Shown: one piece after another, positions 37,101-47,095 of the stretch
Layout: every line of letters begins with the position of its first letter
Position numbering within the stretch: position 1 is the stretch's first letter
From: Echinococcus granulosus
Lineage: Eukaryota; Platyhelminthes; Cestoda; Cyclophyllidea; Taeniidae
Direction of reading: 5' to 3'
Assembly (NCBI RefSeq): GCF_000524195.1
Contig: NW_020170395.1
Coordinates: 926,886-990,885 of the forward strand
DNA length: 64,000 bases
Translations under genes and position numbers: made by a program
Notes under the pieces: generated by a model
What the model saw: the letters and a program-made list of their open reading frames with translations, nothing else
What the model was told of the DNA's origin: nothing
Database searches by the model: none

Positions 37101-40100
37101 ATAAAGACTATGGATAACTCGTTTTTACTTCATAGTCTCTTCAAAAGAATAATCGCACTGTGATTCTTGATCAGCTTGATTTTGGATTTGTTTACATCGA
37201 AGTGACTAATAGCACGGAACCATAAAACCGCGTGTTTAGAAGTTCAAAGGGTTCACACCTGTACACCTCATAAATCACACGGAATGAAACTAGTCGGTTG
37301 GCTGTTCCACAGAACGATCGCCGTTCGTGTATGGGTGCAGCTACTAACAGTGACACACAGCGTCCCCTTGAAGTAAACCAATGACGGAGAGGTGAAGAGG
37401 AAATGCGCAAGTGTTGTTGTGTTTGTGCCCAATGCGGCTTTTTAGTCATTAGCATGCGGTCTGAATTACGGTTGCTACACAATCAGGAGTTGCATTTTTC
37501 TGTGTGCTTTTGCGATGCCGAAAACAAACTACGATCCCACCAACAGTTCCAAATGGTAAGGCGAATTTACGGCCACCAAGAGGGCATGCAAGTGGGCTCC
37601 CTAACGCTTGGTTTGCGCGGCTTAACAAGTGCACGAACACGAAGACAGGAATTCGCTTCCAGTCTCAATTTTGGTTACACCCAGAAACTGTTCAAAAATT
37701 CTGAGAGGCAAGTTCCATAGTTTTGTATGATGCTCGAAGGGGCCCACTAATGTATGGATGATTTCTGCAACCGTTTTTGTACTAACGTGTTCTTATCCAA
37801 GTCCGAAAAGCATAAATTTGCTCAAATGAATAGCTTGGAGTTAACTCTGGACACACAGAAAGACAAACAGGAGGATGTCAAAGCGCTTTCACGTCCGAGG
37901 ATGAGGAGAGGTGGAGAAGCGGAAATTTATGTGGGTGGCTATGGCGTGCAGCATTAGTGAATTCAAAAGTACCCAAGTAAGTTCTATTATGCCAAAGTAG
38001 AAGATAGATCCTACAGAAGGAAGCAATCCGTTCCAAAAGCCCATGGCTCCACCGAATTTTGAAGAGCAAAAGTGTTAGTAAAACATACGAAGAAGAATAC
38101 AAAATAGTAAGAAAATAAACTAAAGCTTTTATTACCCTACGACCATCCAAACGCAATTGTGCAAAAAAAACAAGCTTTGGACCTTAAAAGGTATAAATTT
38201 AATTCGCAGGTTTAAATTTAAATTTAATTCTGAATCAGAATCAAAATTGAGAGACTAAGAAACCACATAGAATGACAAACTTTTGTATACTTATTTACTG
38301 AACAACCAAAAGGGTGTTTTCATACACCTATAATAAGTTAAGTGTTTGGTTAATTCTCGGTTTTAGCGATGGGCCACTTAGGGTCTCCGCCATTTTACTT
38401 TCACCGGGCAACCCGGGCTCCTGGCCATGTCAATGGTCCAAACCCTTACAGCACGTCGACAATACATATTACGCCCGAGTAGCATACCTTCCTTCGTCTT
38501 CAGAGAAGTCTCGGGGTGCTACACACCTATGTTGGGGTATTACACACTTCTCAAAACTACCTTTCCACACTTTTAAAAGGTGAGTAATGCATGAAAAAAA
38601 TCCCGGCAAAGTGCTAGAAAAAGAATAATAAAGTGCTGCATTGTAGGGACAACGTTTTTCTACTGCTAAAATTCTTCAAAAGCCTCCCTAAGTTACTCGT
38701 CACTTATCCGAAATGACCTTCTCCGACGCCGGTCTGAGTCGAAATAAAGTCAGCCCATAACTAGCCTCATTCAAGCAACTTTAGTTGGCAACCCTCATTC
38801 TTATTTACTAAACAAATATATATAGAGGATGAATCATCTCGCTACAGAGTTGGGCTACATCCGGTTAAATAGAAAGTGTTGATCGAGAAAAGGTCATGAA
38901 AAGGAAAAAAAAGATTATTTGGCAGGTTATTTTCAAGGCGCGAAAAGTACCCTTGAGAAATGAAAGTTTACTTCTATCAGTGCATTCTTTTTGGAATTTG
39001 CTTCAAGAATTTGTCATGGCTGCTGCATTGGTTATGCAAGACCACATTTACTTCGGCTTTAACGGGCTAACATATATTGGAAGCAACCTAATAAAACAAA
39101 TGACCATGAAATTGCTTAATGCTGATTCTCGACATTTCCTAGAAGAGAAGAACACCCTTCATGCATATCCATGGAAGAGATGTGGCCCCCATGCCGACTA
39201 GTTACCTCCTGAGTCTCTTTACGAGATTCCTCTAGTAACTGAGTAGCGTCATCACGATCCACATCGAAGCGAACACGTTGGGCTTGTTGAACGAGATTCC
39301 TAGTCATCGCGGCCTTTTCCGTCTCCAGTGTGGTGATCAACTCCTCAATTCGGTTGGCCTGTCGTTGGCGAATCTCCTCAAGGTCCCGTAGTGATCCCTC
39401 CAACTCAACAACCCGCGTCGTTTTCTGTTCCAGCCGATCCTGTGGGGAATTTCAGTACACATTACCTCCTTGGATGATCTATTTTTTATTAATGCATCAA
39501 AATATGGGTCCCAAGTATATGCAAGCTCAACTCCGATTGAACACTGGTAGCCAACGCCTATTTATGGGTAATTTCATTCTTTGCTTTAAAAAAGAGCACA
39601 AAAGTCTACACGAAGTAATGAAATGCTCGCCAATTAAAGGATGTTCGCAACCACCACTAAGTCACACCACTTTCGACTTCCGGTGGAAATTGTTTCCCTG
39701 CTACAAAAATACAAAGCATACAAGCGATGATCCTTTGCTGTCATGAACATCAAGCGTAGCCAGAAAGGCCACGACAGCAAGAAATCATGGCAAAGCGTAA
39801 ATTGTCTTTGAATTGCTGTGTATGGAAGCATGGGGTAAAAATTTGGTTAGAACATGAGTCGCAATTTACATCCCATACAAACTGAAGAGCCTACTGCAGA
39901 AAAATCGCTCATCAAATGGAATCTAACAAAGTGTGATTTACCTCAAACGAAGATAAACTATATCAAAATTGGACGTTAATCAGAAAAACAGAAAATCCTG
40001 CACTTTCAAGCTCTACGAACTGCAATAGTAGCTAATAGCCCTATGATCAATCCAACAATCCGCCCACGAGCATTAAGGTGATCTCAGTAATACCGCAGTC

Positions 40101-43100
40101 GTTCTTCACAGAGCCCATCCAGCGCAGGAATGAATTATCAAGCTTTTTCCTACCTATGCGACTCCTAACACTGGACCTCTGGATTCCTTCATTTATGCTC
40201 CTTTGACTAGTGTTTCTGGGACGTCAGCGAAGGAATTCCTAGTAGGAGTGCTGAAGACCCGTCGATATCTATCAGTAGGAGTGCTGCAAATGTTACAAAT
40301 GGTTAGCACGCTGTGTTTATCGAATCTCCAGTAGCCAATGCAAGTTGGACAGTTGGGTCGCTAATTCACCTAAGGTGCACCTTCAACCCCTACAATGGGT
40401 TGAAGGTGTAACAGTCATTTATTCAGTACTATTTCTTGTGAAAGAAAAGCAACGCTTTTTTGCTTATATTTATGAATGGATCAGAGACTAAGTTGGTGAA
40501 TATTCGTGCACCAGAGATTCTGAGGGTGGTTTTTACTGAAACCGTTTTTATCATGGTTGGTTTCAAATCTATGGAATTACTTCTTCTACCAGAGCAATAC
40601 ACGTAGAACTATACGTCTATATTGTGTAGAAGCGATTCAAGACCATTATCATGAAACTTTTTCAAAAATACAGTTATTTCTGGATGTAAAAAGAGTTTAT
40701 TTGTCCCACAGAGAAAAAGTTTAACCAAAAAAAGAGAACATACGGGTTTAAAGTTTACGTTCTTTCCCTAGATAGTCAAACACGTGAGAATAGGTGAAAT
40801 TAGATTAACAGGGAAATCAGGATACCTATCCTAGAACTGCTATTGAATCTTGATATTAAACAAAAGTTAAGACTACATTTTACGCAACAATTATTCTAGA
40901 AAACGAAGCTCGAATTCTTTTTTTCGGAACGTGCACGGGAAAGTGCAAGTGAGAATGAGGCAAGTGCTTTGCTGTTTGTTAAATGACAAGTAAACTTTTG
41001 AAAGGCCCACAATTCCTGCAAATGTATCGTATCCAGTTCCGATAATAAAAAAACGTGCAGCACACAAACAAGCAATTTTCAAATATCAGCAACACTGTGA
41101 AATTACAAACACATTTCCAAATAGAAATCAGGAAAAATAATCCTTGTTATAACTTACTTTAACATCTTTGTTGTCCTTGAGTTGAATTCTAAGCTGCAGC
41201 ACCTCATTTTTTAATTTATTGGTCTCCATTTCATTTTTACGGAGTTGTGCAGCGCGTTGCTCGGCGAAAACATGCTTTTCAGTGGCCTCTGCCTCGTTCT
41301 TCTTGGCTATCACCAACTGCTCCTCCAGTTTGTCAACCTTCCGACGCCATGTCTTCAGTTGTAGATCGCGGCTTGCCAGCTCGTCCTGAAGTCGCTGTAC
41401 CCGTTTGTGCAATTTGGGCGCTAACTCGCTCTCCGACTTGGCCGGCGAGGGTGTGGTCAATTCTTCCACATAGTCTGTGCGCGTCCGAAATAATTTTGCT
41501 ACTTATGTAAATCAAGTAGAGTGTTGTATCGCATGGTCCCGAATACAGGACAAGGCACTCAAAAAAGCGGAAATTTTAGTAAATTTGTGGTGCAGACCTA
41601 TTGTCAATTATTTACGCACAATTTTATTGCTTCTAATATTTTACCGGTAAAATTACGACCCCAGTTGCCACACTATTTTCCATATTAATTTTAGAAACTT
41701 TTTTCGTAATGCCATCACTCCATATTTCCCTTCTATGTGCATGCATTTGCGTTCAAAATTAAGCACTTTAACTGTCAATTTTAAGAATATTTAGTTTAAG
41801 TTCTTCGAAATATGCAGTGCTCAAAGATTGCGTTCAAAGCGTTTTTATAAAAGTTTCAGATTTCGTATGTAAAATTTGTCTCCAAACACTAAACGCAACT
41901 TCTTTCCTTAAGGAGGCGTTTTGATAGAAATTGTGGCCTCGCTCACTGTCCCATTTCCTATAACCACTGAAACAGGCGACTCCAGCAACTACTATACAAT
42001 TGAAAAGCCGGTTTCGCCATCGATTTCCACGGATAAAATAAAAAAGCAAGCACTTAACATGTAATTAACATCCGTTTTGCTTTTGAAGTCAGGCACTTTT
42101 ATCTTATCATACAATTACGGTAGACAAAACACCCATTCAATCGTTAATTTACCGGAAGTAATGGCTAGGATAATAATAACAATTATAGTGGATCTCTGTT
42201 TCCGTGTATCATAATTTACAGACTTCAAAGTGTATAAGGATCTAAAAAAATGAATTATTGTTTACTCTTGCCGGCTTTTACCAAGCTATTTCTCTTTAGT
42301 AATAATACACGGGAAAAGGTGCTTGAGAGCAGTAAGATCTCTCAACGCCTAAGTATTATAATGTGTCCAATCTTACTTAGGATTAAGATAAAGAATGGCT
42401 CACTAAGGATGAAATCACGTTGATCAGCCACACTCATTTGCTCAAAAATTGTTTGATCAACAGGAATCCGGTTTTCCAATTGCTTCAAAAACTGCAGCAG
42501 CTAAAGATTTAAAACAGGAAGGAAATGCTATTTCGTGAGTTTACGTTTAAAGACGAAAAAGGCAAAAGAGACGCGTACTCGCCCATAAGCGTCCTCCAAG
42601 TCAGTTGTGCAGGGCAAAAAACCGACGGATTTTGAGGGACTTCGACTTCGCTCTGCTCGCATTTTCGAACACTTCTCTTCCACCTTTTCAACCCTTCTCT
42701 CTGACGCCGCCAACCTGTCAATCAATTCTGTCACCTGAGATTGCAAACGGCAACAGGCCTGCATTCAGGAAGAATAAATACGCTCCATTATGGGTATGCC
42801 TTCACATACAACCAGCGAAATTTAATATTGTGAAAGATTTTGAAAGGTTAGCTAAAGCATATTGCTCGCAAACATTTTTTGAAATAACTACAGGCTTCTA
42901 TAAATATTCTTATTTCCAATTTAGAAAGAGCTTTTCTTCGAATTACTAAGTTGTGCTTGTACAATTAAGAAATCGTAACTGACTTCAGTTTTGCTCGTAA
43001 GTGTTGCCAACACTCGACGAACAACATCAAGTAATTTTTCTTCTTCCAAATCTTCACAAATCCAACCCGACCTGCTTAGGGAATCAGCCAAAGTTTGTCT

Positions 43101-44792
43101 AAAAGTGTGGAAAAAGATTGCCTAAAACTGGTATATTTGATCGACGCATACCCTAGAGAGTGGTAGAGACGGGAATCATAAAACACCCATTAGAGTTATT
43201 CAAGAGCTAATAGTTGTAATTTATTCATAACCACTCGGAATTACCTGAAACTTTTATTCTTCGTCAAAGACTCCAGATCGCGCTGGGGTGGGTTCTCTTT
43301 GAAGGGAGGAAGTTCCATTCTAGCTTCTTTCACTTGTGAGTCTAGTCTTCCTTGCATCGTTCTGTTTCCTAAACGCCCCAAATCGGCCGACTAAATATAT
43401 GTAATGCACTGTTGAATGCCTTTTAATAAATGAGCCAACAATTTTCCGAAAAATTTTGAAAATGTGCTACTTCGCACCAGAATTCGGGGTGTTCATAATA
43501 TCTAAGGTCTGAGCTATTGAGAAATAAACAATGCAAAAAACGGTTGCTATGGCAACAGTTGCAGCGAGAAGGAGAACATAACACATCGACTAATCCAATA
43601 GGCCTGCAAACCTGTCGGAAGGAGGCCAAAAAATTGTTAACACTCAACGTTGTGATACAGTTGAAATAAAACCAGGTAGAGTGGAACGTAGAGGTGAAAA
43701 CTAGCTACGCTTCCTAGATAGCCAACAATTAATTCGACGTCAAGTACTGGTCTAATTTTCTCCAGAGACCTAAAGTTCCACAAAGGATTAGAAGAGCTTA
43801 AAACTCACATCGTTCTCATTCTTTGGCTCTTTCCCAGCCTCAGTGGAATGCCGCAAACTACAGCCCAACTTAGCAACCACGCTCTTCAGATGAGAAATCT
43901 GTACGTCTTTAGCTGTGAGGTTGCTCTGAAGTTCCTCAATGCGAACCGCGTTTTGACGGGATAATGTGATACTTGTAGCGATCTTGTAAAAGGTAATTGG
44001 TTTTATTAAGGGCGGACTATAACGCCATTATTTATATCTTATTATTAATATAAAGGGTAAAGCGCTCACTTTTGTTTTAAGCCTTTGAACAGCTTCGTCG
44101 GAGAAATCGGTTTCTTCTTGATCAGTAAGAGCTGGCTTGGTGGAGGTTATGATCACTTGCATCCATTCAACCAAACTTTTAAACTTTTCATCCATTTCTG
44201 AAGCCTTTTGGATTGTGCATTCCTTGTCTATCATTAGTTGTCTATAAATAAGTTTTAAATTACTCACCAATAAAATAAGCAAAAGCAGTTCTAATTTATT
44301 TTACCGAATTGTTTGTTGTTGGTCAACGATCTGAGAGAGGGAATTACGCAAAGCCTCTTCAACCCGCTCAACCTTCTCTCGCATAGACCGCTCCATCGAT
44401 TCCAAGGAGGTCAATTCTCTTTTCTTTTCCTTAATGACAATCGAACAGTTTAAATCTTGTTTGCAACGATCGCTATAATTTTCCATAAGTTTATTTTGTG
44501 CTATGGCTATTTCCCGTAATTTTACTCAAAGACTTTTGATCTCATCCTTTTTTACAGGCCTAATTGGAGAAAAAAATAAAAGAATTTACCTTAGAACGCA
44601 AATCTCCAACTTCTTCCTGAATACCAGTAAGTTTATTTGGTTGGATGATTTGATTTCGTGCATTACGAAACCCCAAGTTCACCTCGCTATGAACACAAAA
44701 TGTGAGAAAATTTGTTAGTACCTAGATAGTACTGTAATGAGGCGGTCCTTTTCGTCCAGATCCCGTTTGCACAGAGTAAGTCGCTCCTCAAG
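34121..44792 (-). CDS. CCDC170-like coiled-coil protein, about 13 exons (5' end not found)
   Basis: Long coiled-coil protein. The human relative CCDC170 associates with microtubules (Golgi-linked in vertebrate work). Exons in transcript order: 44792-44722, 44686-44590, 44559-44305, 44241-44070, 43982-43809, 43390-43245, 43098-42984, 42758-42579, 42500-42377, 41474-41158, 39439-39206, 36449-36239 and probably 34188-34121. Together they give about 720 codons, close to the 715 residues I recall for the human protein. Recognition rests on landmarks in the same order as in CCDC170: GDLRSK, KKRELTSLES, LLQFLKQLENRIPVD, KLHKRVQRLQDELASRD, and the C-terminal LRDFRDIVGRLLGMRVNDLP followed by I-x-x-x-V-E-R-L. 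All phases agree except at exon 44559-44305, which needs a one-base correction and contains a TGA. The first coding exon lies upstream of 44792 and was not identified. No catalytic domain. Confidence 0.78.
36239..36449 (-). CDS. CCDC170-like C-terminal exon
   Basis: Acceptor TTGCATTCCAG; LRDFRDIVGRLLGMRVNDLP then NKDILRGVERLLKES is the most diagnostic piece: human CCDC170 ends with an F-R-E-V-V-x-x-M-L-G-L block followed by I-I-x-x-L-E-R-L. A basic serine/arginine-rich tail follows. Strong GTAAGT donor in phase 1. The + strand open frames over this spot are antisense shadows. Confidence 0.87.
36704..36762. repeat. Pair of 16-bp quasi-palindromes
   Basis: GTCACACATTTGTGAC (36704-36719) and GTCACATATGTGTGAC (36747-36762) both have GTCACA...TGTGAC arms and lie 43 bp apart, in the intron upstream of the CCDC170 C-terminal exon. 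The half-site resembles the T-box core TCACAC/GTGTGA. Function unknown. Confidence 0.5.
38348..38523 (-). repeat. Interspersed repeat copy E (reverse), in CCDC170 intron
   Basis: Full-length reverse copy in the 36450-39205 intron, which means it is in the sense orientation of the host gene. On the - strand it reads CCCCGAGACTTCTCTGAAGA, TAATATGTATTGTCGACGTG, AATGGCGGAGACCCTAAGTG. The core is diverged. Confidence 0.72.
39206..39439 (-). CDS. CCDC170-like exon
   Basis: Acceptor TTCCCCACAG; reads DRLEQKTTRVVELEGSLRDL, QANRIEELITTLETEKAAMT and DDATQLLEESRKETQE, uninterrupted heptads. Donor GTAACT, 234 nt, phase 0 at both ends. The preceding intron is 1.7 kb. Confidence 0.85.
40378..40408. repeat. 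12-bp perfect hairpin with 7-nt loop
   Basis: CACCTTCAACCC (40378-40389), loop CTACAAT, then GGGTTGAAGGTG (40397-40408). The left arm overlaps the palindrome AGGTGCACCT (40373-40382). Lies in the CCDC170 intron 39440-41157, where nothing else is evident. Confidence 0.6.
41158..41474 (-). CDS. CCDC170-like exon
   Basis: 317 nt, the longest exon. It joins as NYVEELTTPSPAKSESELAP, then KLHKRVQRLQDELASRDLQL and KTWRRKVDKLEEQLVIAKKN, a continuous coiled coil corresponding to the human L-Q-R-K-L-K-T-Q-K-E-R-L-E-S-K-E-L region. Donor GTAAGT, phase 0. Confidence 0.87.
42377..42500 (-). CDS. CCDC170-like exon
   Basis: Acceptor AATCTTTAG; LLQFLKQLENRIPVDQTIFE matches the human K-F-L-D-Q-L-S-Q-K-M-x-x-D-x-x-A segment in sequence and position, followed by VADQRDFILS. 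Strong GTAAGA donor in phase 1. Confidence 0.82.
42579..42758 (-). CDS. CCDC170-like exon
   Basis: Acceptor CTGAATGCAG; reads ACCRLQSQVTELIDRLAASE then RRVEKVEEKCSKMRAERSRS, a strong coiled coil, then a linker to LEDAYGR. GTACGC donor, 180 nt, phase 0 at both ends. Confidence 0.83.
42984..43098 (-). CDS. CCDC170-like exon
   Basis: Acceptor CACTTTTAG; joins as RQTLADSLSRSGWICEDLEE then KLLDVVRRVLATLTSKTE. It aligns in position with the human segment F-R-E-K-I-A-A-L-L followed by E-D-T-I-L-E-K-I. The donor GTCAGT is slightly weak; phase 0. Confidence 0.75.
43245..43390 (-). CDS. CCDC170-like exon
   Basis: Acceptor ATATATTTAG; reads SADLGRLGNRTMQGRLDSQV, KEARMELPPFKENPPQRDLE, ending SLTKNKSF in phase 2 with a GTAATT donor. 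The proline-rich middle breaks the coiled coil. Confidence 0.75.
43809..43982 (-). CDS. CCDC170-like exon
   Basis: 174 nt, phase 0 at both ends. Reads IATSITLSRQNAVRIEELQS then KDVQISHLKSVVAKLG, a clear heptad coiled coil, with donor GTGAGT. The tail (HSTEAGKEPKNEND) is a charged linker. Confidence 0.82.
44070..44241 (-). CDS. CCDC170-like exon
   Basis: Acceptor ATTTATAG joins in phase to give TIRQLMIDKECTIQKASEMD, then FKSLVEWMQVIITSTKPALT and EETDFSDEAVQRLKTK, resembling the human segment with an acidic D-E-D-x-x-L-x-L-R run. GTGAGC donor, phase 0. Confidence 0.82.
44305..44559 (-). CDS. CCDC170-like exon with frame disruption
   Basis: The main frame reads KLREIAIAQNKLMENYSDRC, KKRELTSLESMERSMREKVE and SQIVDQQQTIR to a GTAAAA donor in phase 2. 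If it begins after the first acceptor AG (AATTAG), the exon is 255 nt; the neighbours require 254. The excess maps naturally to a run of six A (T on the + strand, 44548-44553). Reading with the family-like frame also meets a TGA at 44526-44528. Either the acceptor is further downstream (for example just before EKKRELTSL) or this copy carries real or sequencing damage. Confidence 0.6.
44590..44686 (-). CDS. CCDC170-like exon
   Basis: Acceptor TTCATAG; only one of the three frames is open, and it is the one the previous exon predicts: SEVNLGFRNARNQIIQP then IQEEVGDLRSK. The GDLRSK end corresponds to the D-L-R-S-K landmark near the human N-terminus. The GTAAAT donor begins a candidate 30-nt intron. 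Confidence 0.75.
44722..44792 (-). CDS. CCDC170-like exon (first identified)
   Basis: Acceptor TTGCTTTCCAG, reads LEERLTLCKRDLDEKDRLIT and VLS, then a GTAC donor in phase 2. Typical charged coiled coil. It has no ATG, so at least one exon lies upstream. Confidence 0.75.
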
Positions 44793-46004
44793 CTGGAAAG
44801 CAAAAAATCAGAGGAGCCTTGGTAACTAATTGCATAACCACCCTATTTAGCTACATTAATTTATTGAATTAAATTGCCTGTATCTAAACTGACAGTCATG
44901 CTCAAAGTTGGTTTTAGAACAGTTCATCATCAATATGCATATGGGTAAAAAGAGGAGAGCCAGTAAAATAGCAATCAATTGCTAAGTAAGGGATAAAAAT
45001 GGCAAAAAAATGCAAAAACTAGCACGCATATAGCAAAAATTCACAAAAGCAAGGAACAGATGGTCAATTAAATGCAACAAGTGGAACAGGCGGCCTAACA
45101 CTGCAACGCACCCCAGAAAACGACCCGCTAGCGATCATTGGGCTAAATTAAAGTACGAACGATGACCTTGGAAATAGAGCTTAGCGTTACTAAACATAAG
45201 ATTATATCTAAATCAACTTAAGACATTTTGTTTAAAAAAGTAAGGCCTAAGAAAATGTTTTTTATAGTTAAAATGCAATTAGAACCCTATTTTAAGCCTA
45301 TTGTAAACTAACATCATCATTAGTTTTAAATAAAAAACCCGAAATAAACAGTTAGGTTTTTAAAATATATAAGCCCTCAAAAATTTGAAATTAGAACTTA
45401 GGCTTTTTACTACTAGGCAAATGAATTAGGTGGTAATTTTCTTGTTAAGCCACATTTATAACAGCACATGGTCCCTTAAAGTGAATGATAATTAGGTTTT
45501 CCGCATCGAACGTGCTACAACTGGCCAAACCAATTAACGTCACTGAGCTGCAAGACCTTAAGTAAGAAGACTGTAAATGCACTAGTAAATACCACCATAT
45601 ATATTTCTCCATGCATGAAGTTTGTCTCCATGGTGGTTCCCGGGATTTTCGATTTATACGAGATATTCCGTAACTAAAGTTTGAATACCTTTGGCATATA
45701 CTCCTTTAATGAATAAGAATTTACGTCCCTCGGAGGCTTTGAAGCTGCTATTCCTGTGATTCATTTCGGACAGGTCAGCTCAATCACTTAAGCTATAACC
45801 AACACTGCCAGAATTTGTCGTCTCCCACTCAGTAATACAATATTTTTAGGGTTTTTAGCGTATGTAAACAAAGTTTATCTGTGCATTTTTTATGCTACAT
45901 AAATTACGCCTTGCCCTTGAAATCCACCTCGTCTATTGGTTAGGTTAGGATTACGAACGAAATTAAATTGCATTTTAACATTTCGCAAATTGCGATTTTA
46001 TAGG
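44793..46004. other. Gap between divergent genes
   Basis: Contains the missing 5' exon(s) of the CCDC170-like gene and the upstream region of the Kv4 gene, which point away from each other. On the - strand 45764-45725 offers an ATG followed by NHRNSSFKASEG and a GTAAAT donor in phase 1. It cannot splice directly to the 44792 exon (phase 0), so an intermediate exon would be needed. On the + strand a TTTATAG just before 46005 suggests an acceptor ending a 5' UTR intron of the Kv4 gene. Confidence 0.35.
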
Positions 46005-47095
46005 ATGTTTTCATGGCTCCTCCTAGTCCGGGCCTCTGCAATGGGCTGGACGCCGCTTCTAAATATTCTGTCAAACCAATTACCTAAACCAGAAGCTGAC
46101 GCAAAAAATCTCGAAAAGAAAACGCGTATCAACGTTAGTGGTACTATTTTCGAGACTTGGCAGTCAACCCTCGATAGATATCCCTTTACATTGTTAGGGT
46201 CACCAGAACGGGAGTACTTTTACAACGAACTTACCCAGGAATATTTTTTTGATCGTGATCCCCAAGTTTTCCGGTATATTCTTAACTATTATCGAACTGG
46301 ACGGCTTCACTTTCCGCGCAGTGAGTGTGTTTTCGTCTACGAAGAAGAGCTTAACTTTTTTGGAATACGGCCTGATGCGTTGGGGCTTTGCTGTTATGAG
46401 GACTTTGTGGAGAAGAAGAAGGAGGATGCTAACCGGTTTGTGACAAAAAAGGAAGAACAACCTTTCGACCGGTCAAAGACAAACTCATTCAGAGAACAGC
46501 TATGGTTTGCATTTGAAAACCCACAATTTACTAACTTTGGTCAAGTGTTGTACTACGTTTCTGGTTTTTTTATTGCTCTCTCAGTTTTGGCAAACATTGT
46601 GGAAACGGTTACCTGCTCAGTTTCTGCAGAGACTGGCCTGCCCATATCCTGTGGTGTTCAGTTTGAACAAGCCTTTTTTTGTCTCGACACAGGATGTGTT
46701 CTAATTTTTACCGTTGAATACTTTGCTCGTCTCTACGCTGCTCCCAATCGGTGCAAATTTGCCAAATCGGCGATGTCAATCATTGATGTTGTCGCTGTAC
46801 TTCCCTACTACATTGGCCTCTTTATGACAACGAATGTCTCCGGGGCTTTTACCACCCTAAGGGTTTTTCGCGTGTTCCGGATTTTTAAGTTCTCGCGACA
46901 TAGTCAGGGTCTTCGCATACTTGGCTACACTCTTAAGTCGTGCGCTTCTGAACTGGGATTTCTACTGTTCAGCATGTCCATGGCTATCATTATATTTGCT
47001 ACCATTATGTATTATGCGGAAAAATCAGAGACCTCTCGCTTTACAAGCATACCAACTGCATCGTGGTACACAATTGTTACAATGACCACCTTGGG
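46005..47095 (+). CDS. Kv4 exon 1 (N-terminus, T1, S1-S5, pore start)
   Basis: Residues 1-363 plus two bases of codon 364. Contains [40 protein letters not shown], the S1-S5 helices, the S4 arginines at every third residue, and the pore helix [11 protein letters not shown]. It ends GG at a GTAGGT donor, splitting the first glycine codon of the selectivity filter. Vertebrate KCND genes have an intron at this point, as I recall, so the position looks ancient. Confidence 0.95.

Noticed and set aside
41247..41515. + strand and alternative - strand open frames at 41.2-41.5 kb
   Set aside because: Shadows of the CCDC170 coiled-coil exon in other frames.
46200..46704. Other-frame open frames over Kv4 exon 1
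   Set aside because: They overlap a securely recognised channel exon and show no family features.
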